Shown here in pieces: positions 60,609 to 64,000 of a stretch of DNA of 64,000 nt. How positions within the stretch are numbered: position 1 is the first letter of the stretch; each line of letters opens with the position of its first letter. Below the pieces are notes generated by a model. That model did no database searches, was not told the origin of the DNA, and saw nothing but the letters and a program-made list of their open reading frames with translations. This stretch comes from Rutidosis leptorrhynchoides (lineage: Eukaryota > Streptophyta > Magnoliopsida > Asterales > Asteraceae): NCBI RefSeq assembly GCF_046630445.1, contig NC_092337.1:363946001-364010000 (forward strand). Direction: 5' to 3'. A program made the position numbers and the translations under genes.

Positions 60609-61617
60609 GAAGTATTGAGGAAGGAAGAATTGTACGCTAAGTTTTCAAAGTGTGCATTTTGGTTGGAAGAAGTTCAATTCCTCGGTCACATAGTGAACAA
60701 AGAAGGTATTAAGGTGGATCCGGCAAAGATAGAAACTGTTGAAAAGTGGGAAACCTCGAAAATTCCGAAACACATACGCCAGTTTTTAGGACTAGTTGGT
60801 TACTACAGAAGGTTCATCCAAGACTTTTCCAGAATAGCAAAACCCTTGACTGCATTAACGCATAAAGGGAAGAAATTTGAATAGAATGATGAACAAGAGA
60901 AAGCGTTTCAGTTATTGAAGAAAAAGCTAACTACGGCACCTATATTGTCATTGCCTGAAGGGAATGATGATTTTGTGATTTATTGTGAGGCATCAAAGCA
61001 AGGTCTCGGTTATGTATTAATGCAACGAACGAAGGTGATTGCTTATGCGTCTAGACAATTGAAGATTCACGAACAAAATTATACGACGCATGATTTGGAA
61101 TTAGGCGCGGTTGTTTTTGCATTAAATACTTGGAGGCACTACTTATATGGGGTCAAAAGTATTATATATACCGACCACAAAAGTCTTCAACACATATTTA
61201 ATCAGAAACAACTGAATATGAGGCAGCGTAGGTGGATTGAATTATTGAATGATTACGACTTTGAGATTCGTTACCACCCGGGGAAGGCAAATGTGGTAGC
61301 CGATGCCTTGAGCAGGAAGGACAGAGAACCCATTCGAGTAAAATCTATGAATATAATGATTCATAATAACCTTACTACTCAAATAAAGGAGGCGCAACAA
61401 GGAGTTTTAAAAGAGGGAAATTTAAAGGATGAAATACCCAAAGGATCAGAGAAGCATCTTAATATTTGGGAAGACGGAATCCGGTATAGGGCTGAAAGGA
61501 TTTGGGTACCAAAATTTGGAGATATGAGAGAAATGGTACTTAGAGAAGCTCATAAAACCAGATACTCAATACATCCTGGAACGGGGAAGATGTACAAGGA
61601 TCTCAAGAAACATTTTT
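60609..61617 (+). pseudogene. Element H RT thumb, RNase H and integrase start (cut by I)
   Basis: 60615-60884 covers the thumb and connection ([40 protein letters not shown]) and ends in a TGG to TAG stop at 60882-60884. 60915-61617 covers RNase H, in which the first catalytic Asp is changed to Glu (VIYCEASKQGLG instead of YCDAS). It ends with [17 protein letters not shown] and the integrase zinc-binding start ([20 protein letters not shown]). The LTR of I cuts it at KKHF. Confidence 0.9.
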
Positions 61618-62072
61618 TGTGATGACCCGGGAATTTCCGACCAAATTTAAACTTAATCCTATTATGATTTCGATACGATAAGCAAAGTCTGTAATATTAA
61701 GTCTTTAAATTTTTTTTTTACTGTTTTACAAAATCAAGTGACCTTGACTATTACCGATGATTCACGAACCTTTAAATTGTAAATGCAAATGTATATATAT
61801 TAATGATTATATATGTAAATAACTATATATAATAAATGAGATATATTAATGAACTATTTTGTGATTAAAGATAATTTAAAACAACTAAAAACTTATTATT
61901 TTAAAAATATAGAGTATATTGAAAATAATTAAATTCGAATATAATTTGTCAACGTTAACAAAGTATTTAATGTATAATAATATACCCTGAGATTTATTTG
62001 TTCAATATATATAATTAATACCTTTATTTACTAGATATTTAGAACCTAATTAAATGTGTAGTGGTTGAAGTA

Positions 62073-62077
<5 letters not shown>

Positions 62078-62136
<59 letters not shown>

Positions 62137-62173
62137 AATGATTGGAGTACATAATCATTAATTGTATGTATAT

Positions 62174-62235
<62 letters not shown>
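62078..62235. repeat. Two (AT)n tracts in I's LTR
   Basis: Tracts at about 62078-62125 and 62174-62235 are separated by about 48 nt of non-repeat sequence. Confidence 0.93.
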
Positions 62236-62239
<4 letters not shown>

Positions 62240-63733
62240 TATCCAATAAATGTAATTAATAAATATTACATAGTTAATAAAATGTAATATTAATATGTTA
62301 AATATAAATACAAGCTTAATTATAGTTATATTTATAATTATAAATATGAATATTAGTATGATCAGTATTATTAAAAATATGATATGAGATTGTTATATGA
62401 AATCTGATATAATATTATTACTAATGGTATTATTATAATTATTATTGTCATTATTGTTATTAACAATATTTTCATATCACTAATATTATTATCTTTATCA
62501 ATATTATTATTATTATGATTATTAAAAATTATTATTTTTAATTAATATCATTATTACTCTTGTCATTATTAATATTAATATTAGTATTATTATTAGTATG
62601 TAGATAAAATTATTTTATTATTAGTATTAATAGTTTATTATTAATAACATTATCAATATTAAAAATTATGAATTTTGTATATAAACAATCAAATATATAA
62701 ATAGATATACATAAATACATGTGTATATAAAATATAGATATACGTATACATAATCAGATACATGTAACAAAATTAAAAAAAATAAAAAAAATAAAGATAC
62801 ATAATCATTAAATATATATATACAGTATATATAGATACATTTATACAGATAATTTCATAACGAACCATAAATGAATCAAATGAGTTCCTATCAATATCAA
62901 ACTGTTTGTTAAATCTTTTTATATCTGTAACTAGTACAATCCATCCAAATTATTCATATAACCAGACAATTTAGGTTGAGGGTCAATATCACTTTTTCTT
63001 ACTTTCTTTCTGACAGAATCAATTGTGTGTCTAACCAATCAAGCTAAACAACAAATGTTAATGGAGTAAAAATGAGCTGTATTATTAACACGTAACCGCA
63101 ATATAACCTTCTGTTATCATATTTCGAATAAAAACACAGTAGTTCAATCTCAATTTTTTTTATAAACATGTCGACTCCCTGTTGAGGCTTCCATTTTCCG
63201 AAAGCTTCATTTTGCAACAATTTTCAAAAAGTATAAACACAGTTTTATTAGAAAACGTTTAATTAATCTATCTGGAAAGTTTCAATCTTCAATTCGTTGA
63301 ATTGAAGACGAATTTCGAAGTCAAAGTTTAAACTTCAAAAAGTCAAAGTGTTGTTCTTCGTGAAATTCGAATTTATTTTTAAATTTCTGGTTTAATTAAT
63401 GATTCAGGGAGTTTATAATGGTGATTTGCAACACATTTTATGTTATGATTTTATTCCAAAAACGTCTTTAAGATTGAATTGAATTTTAAGTTGGGTTTGT
63501 GCTTAGCGACGGTACAAACTAATTTATATACATATTTTTTTTTATCTTTATTGTTATTTGTTGAACGAATGTATCCAAATCAGTTTTTTTTTTTATTACA
63601 AACTCAAACCCAAACTTGTAACTCGTTGTTGACAAATTGGATTGGTAAATGGTTTGGTCTGTGAATATTGAAGAAGAACATAGCAGGCGTATAAACAAGT
63701 TATAAACATTACGAGTGGGTTTAAAATAGATAA

Positions 63734-63808
63734 ACATGTATAGCGTGATGGTTGGGAACTCATGTCGGGTATCGAGAGGTCTGAGGTTCGAACCTATGCA
63801 AGGGTATT
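63734..63808 (+). promoter_or_regulatory. tRNA-like A-box/B-box module in I's LTR
   Basis: A-box-like TAGCGTGATGG (63741-63751), exactly 33 nt, then B-box GGTTCGAACCT (63785-63795), then a run of seven T at about 63807-63813. About 2.1 kb from the LTR start, as in B. Confidence 0.6.
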
Positions 63809-64000
63809 TTTTTATGGCAGCTTATTATTATGAGGTAGTCACCATTTTTTTTTATTTTTTTATTATTATTATTTTTGTTATTATTATTATTAGTAAATAT
63901 TGTAATTTATTAATTGATGTTATTACTAGTATTAATAATATGTTTAGTAGACAAATTAAAAGAATTGTTATTATGATTATTACTAGTATAATTATTATTA

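Larger units (their letters stand above)
52993..61617 (+). mobile_element. Gypsy element H (same family as A and C), 5' part
   Basis: Plus-strand element inserted in copia G (left flank ATTGA; the right flank is outside the window). Order: 5' LTR 52993-56255, primer site, acidic ORF, F-box ORF, gag-protease, RT, RNase H, start of integrase. It is cut at 61617 by the LTR of element I. This is the least damaged of the three copies. Confidence 0.93.
61618..64000 (+). repeat. LTR of element I (partial, runs off the window)
   Basis: Starts TGTGATGACCCGGGAATTTCC within H's integrase; left flank is a T-rich ATTTTT, so the target duplication cannot be fixed. AT-rich throughout, with two AT tracts (62078-62125 and 62174-62235) and a tRNA-like module at 63734-63808 followed by ATT-rich sequence. 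Same LTR group as E, B and the solo LTR at 29681. Confidence 0.88.

Noticed and set aside
63479..63664. 61 aa ORF in I's LTR
   Set aside because: Short, AT-rich and without any family signature.

Overview
This window looks like repeat-rich nuclear DNA of a flowering plant, almost entirely nested LTR retrotransposons. The gypsy (Tekay/Del-like) and copia proteins, the initiator-Met tRNA primer sites, the 3-4 kb LTRs and the captured plant-type F-box gene all point that way. The LTR and gag sequences resemble Asteraceae repeats, but that is an impression, not a search result. I see no host gene outside the retroelements, no rRNA and no canonical tRNA gene.

Layout. Copia element F (only its 3' end is here, 48651-50008) was hit by a long-LTR element E (internal tail 43899-44289, 3' LTR 44290-48650). 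E was hit by gypsy element A (minus strand, window start to 43898). A was hit by gypsy element C (minus, 4818-33448, TSD AATGG). C was hit by a 12.5 kb element B without pol (minus, 12853-25331, TSD TAAAA). B carries a solo LTR of an unrelated family in its 3' LTR (15602-17587, TSD TCAAT). C has a second solo LTR in its 5' LTR (29681-32671, TSD TTAGG). A has a third that splits its F-box gene (35628-39052, TSD TGATA). On the right, copia element G (50009-52992) was hit by gypsy element H (plus, from 52993), which was hit by a further LTR (I, from 61618).

Genes. A, C and H belong to one gypsy lineage. Their order is LTR, primer site, acidic ORF, F-box ORF, gag, protease, RT, RNase H, integrase with a chromodomain-like tail, LTR. 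The acidic ORF (about 190-214 codons) and the F-box ORF (about 227-230 aa) are not standard retrotransposon genes and occur in all three copies. The F-box frame is unbroken in C and H, although gag-pol is broken in every copy. B lacks gag-pol and has one coiled-coil ORF. It shares the primer-site leader, an internal CGGGTA dyad and the 3' LTR junction motif with A, C and H, so it may be a non-autonomous partner mobilised in trans.

Most notable signals: (1) a retrotransposon lineage carrying an F-box gene plus an acidic gene; (2) a non-autonomous partner sharing its cis signals; (3) tRNA-like A-box/B-box modules with exactly 33 nt between the boxes in LTRs of three elements; (4) the same promoter layout (paired GC-rich motifs about 31-32 nt apart, TATA about 20 nt downstream) in two otherwise different solo LTRs; (5) a predicted intron of about 490-590 nt in the 3' part of LTRs from several families.
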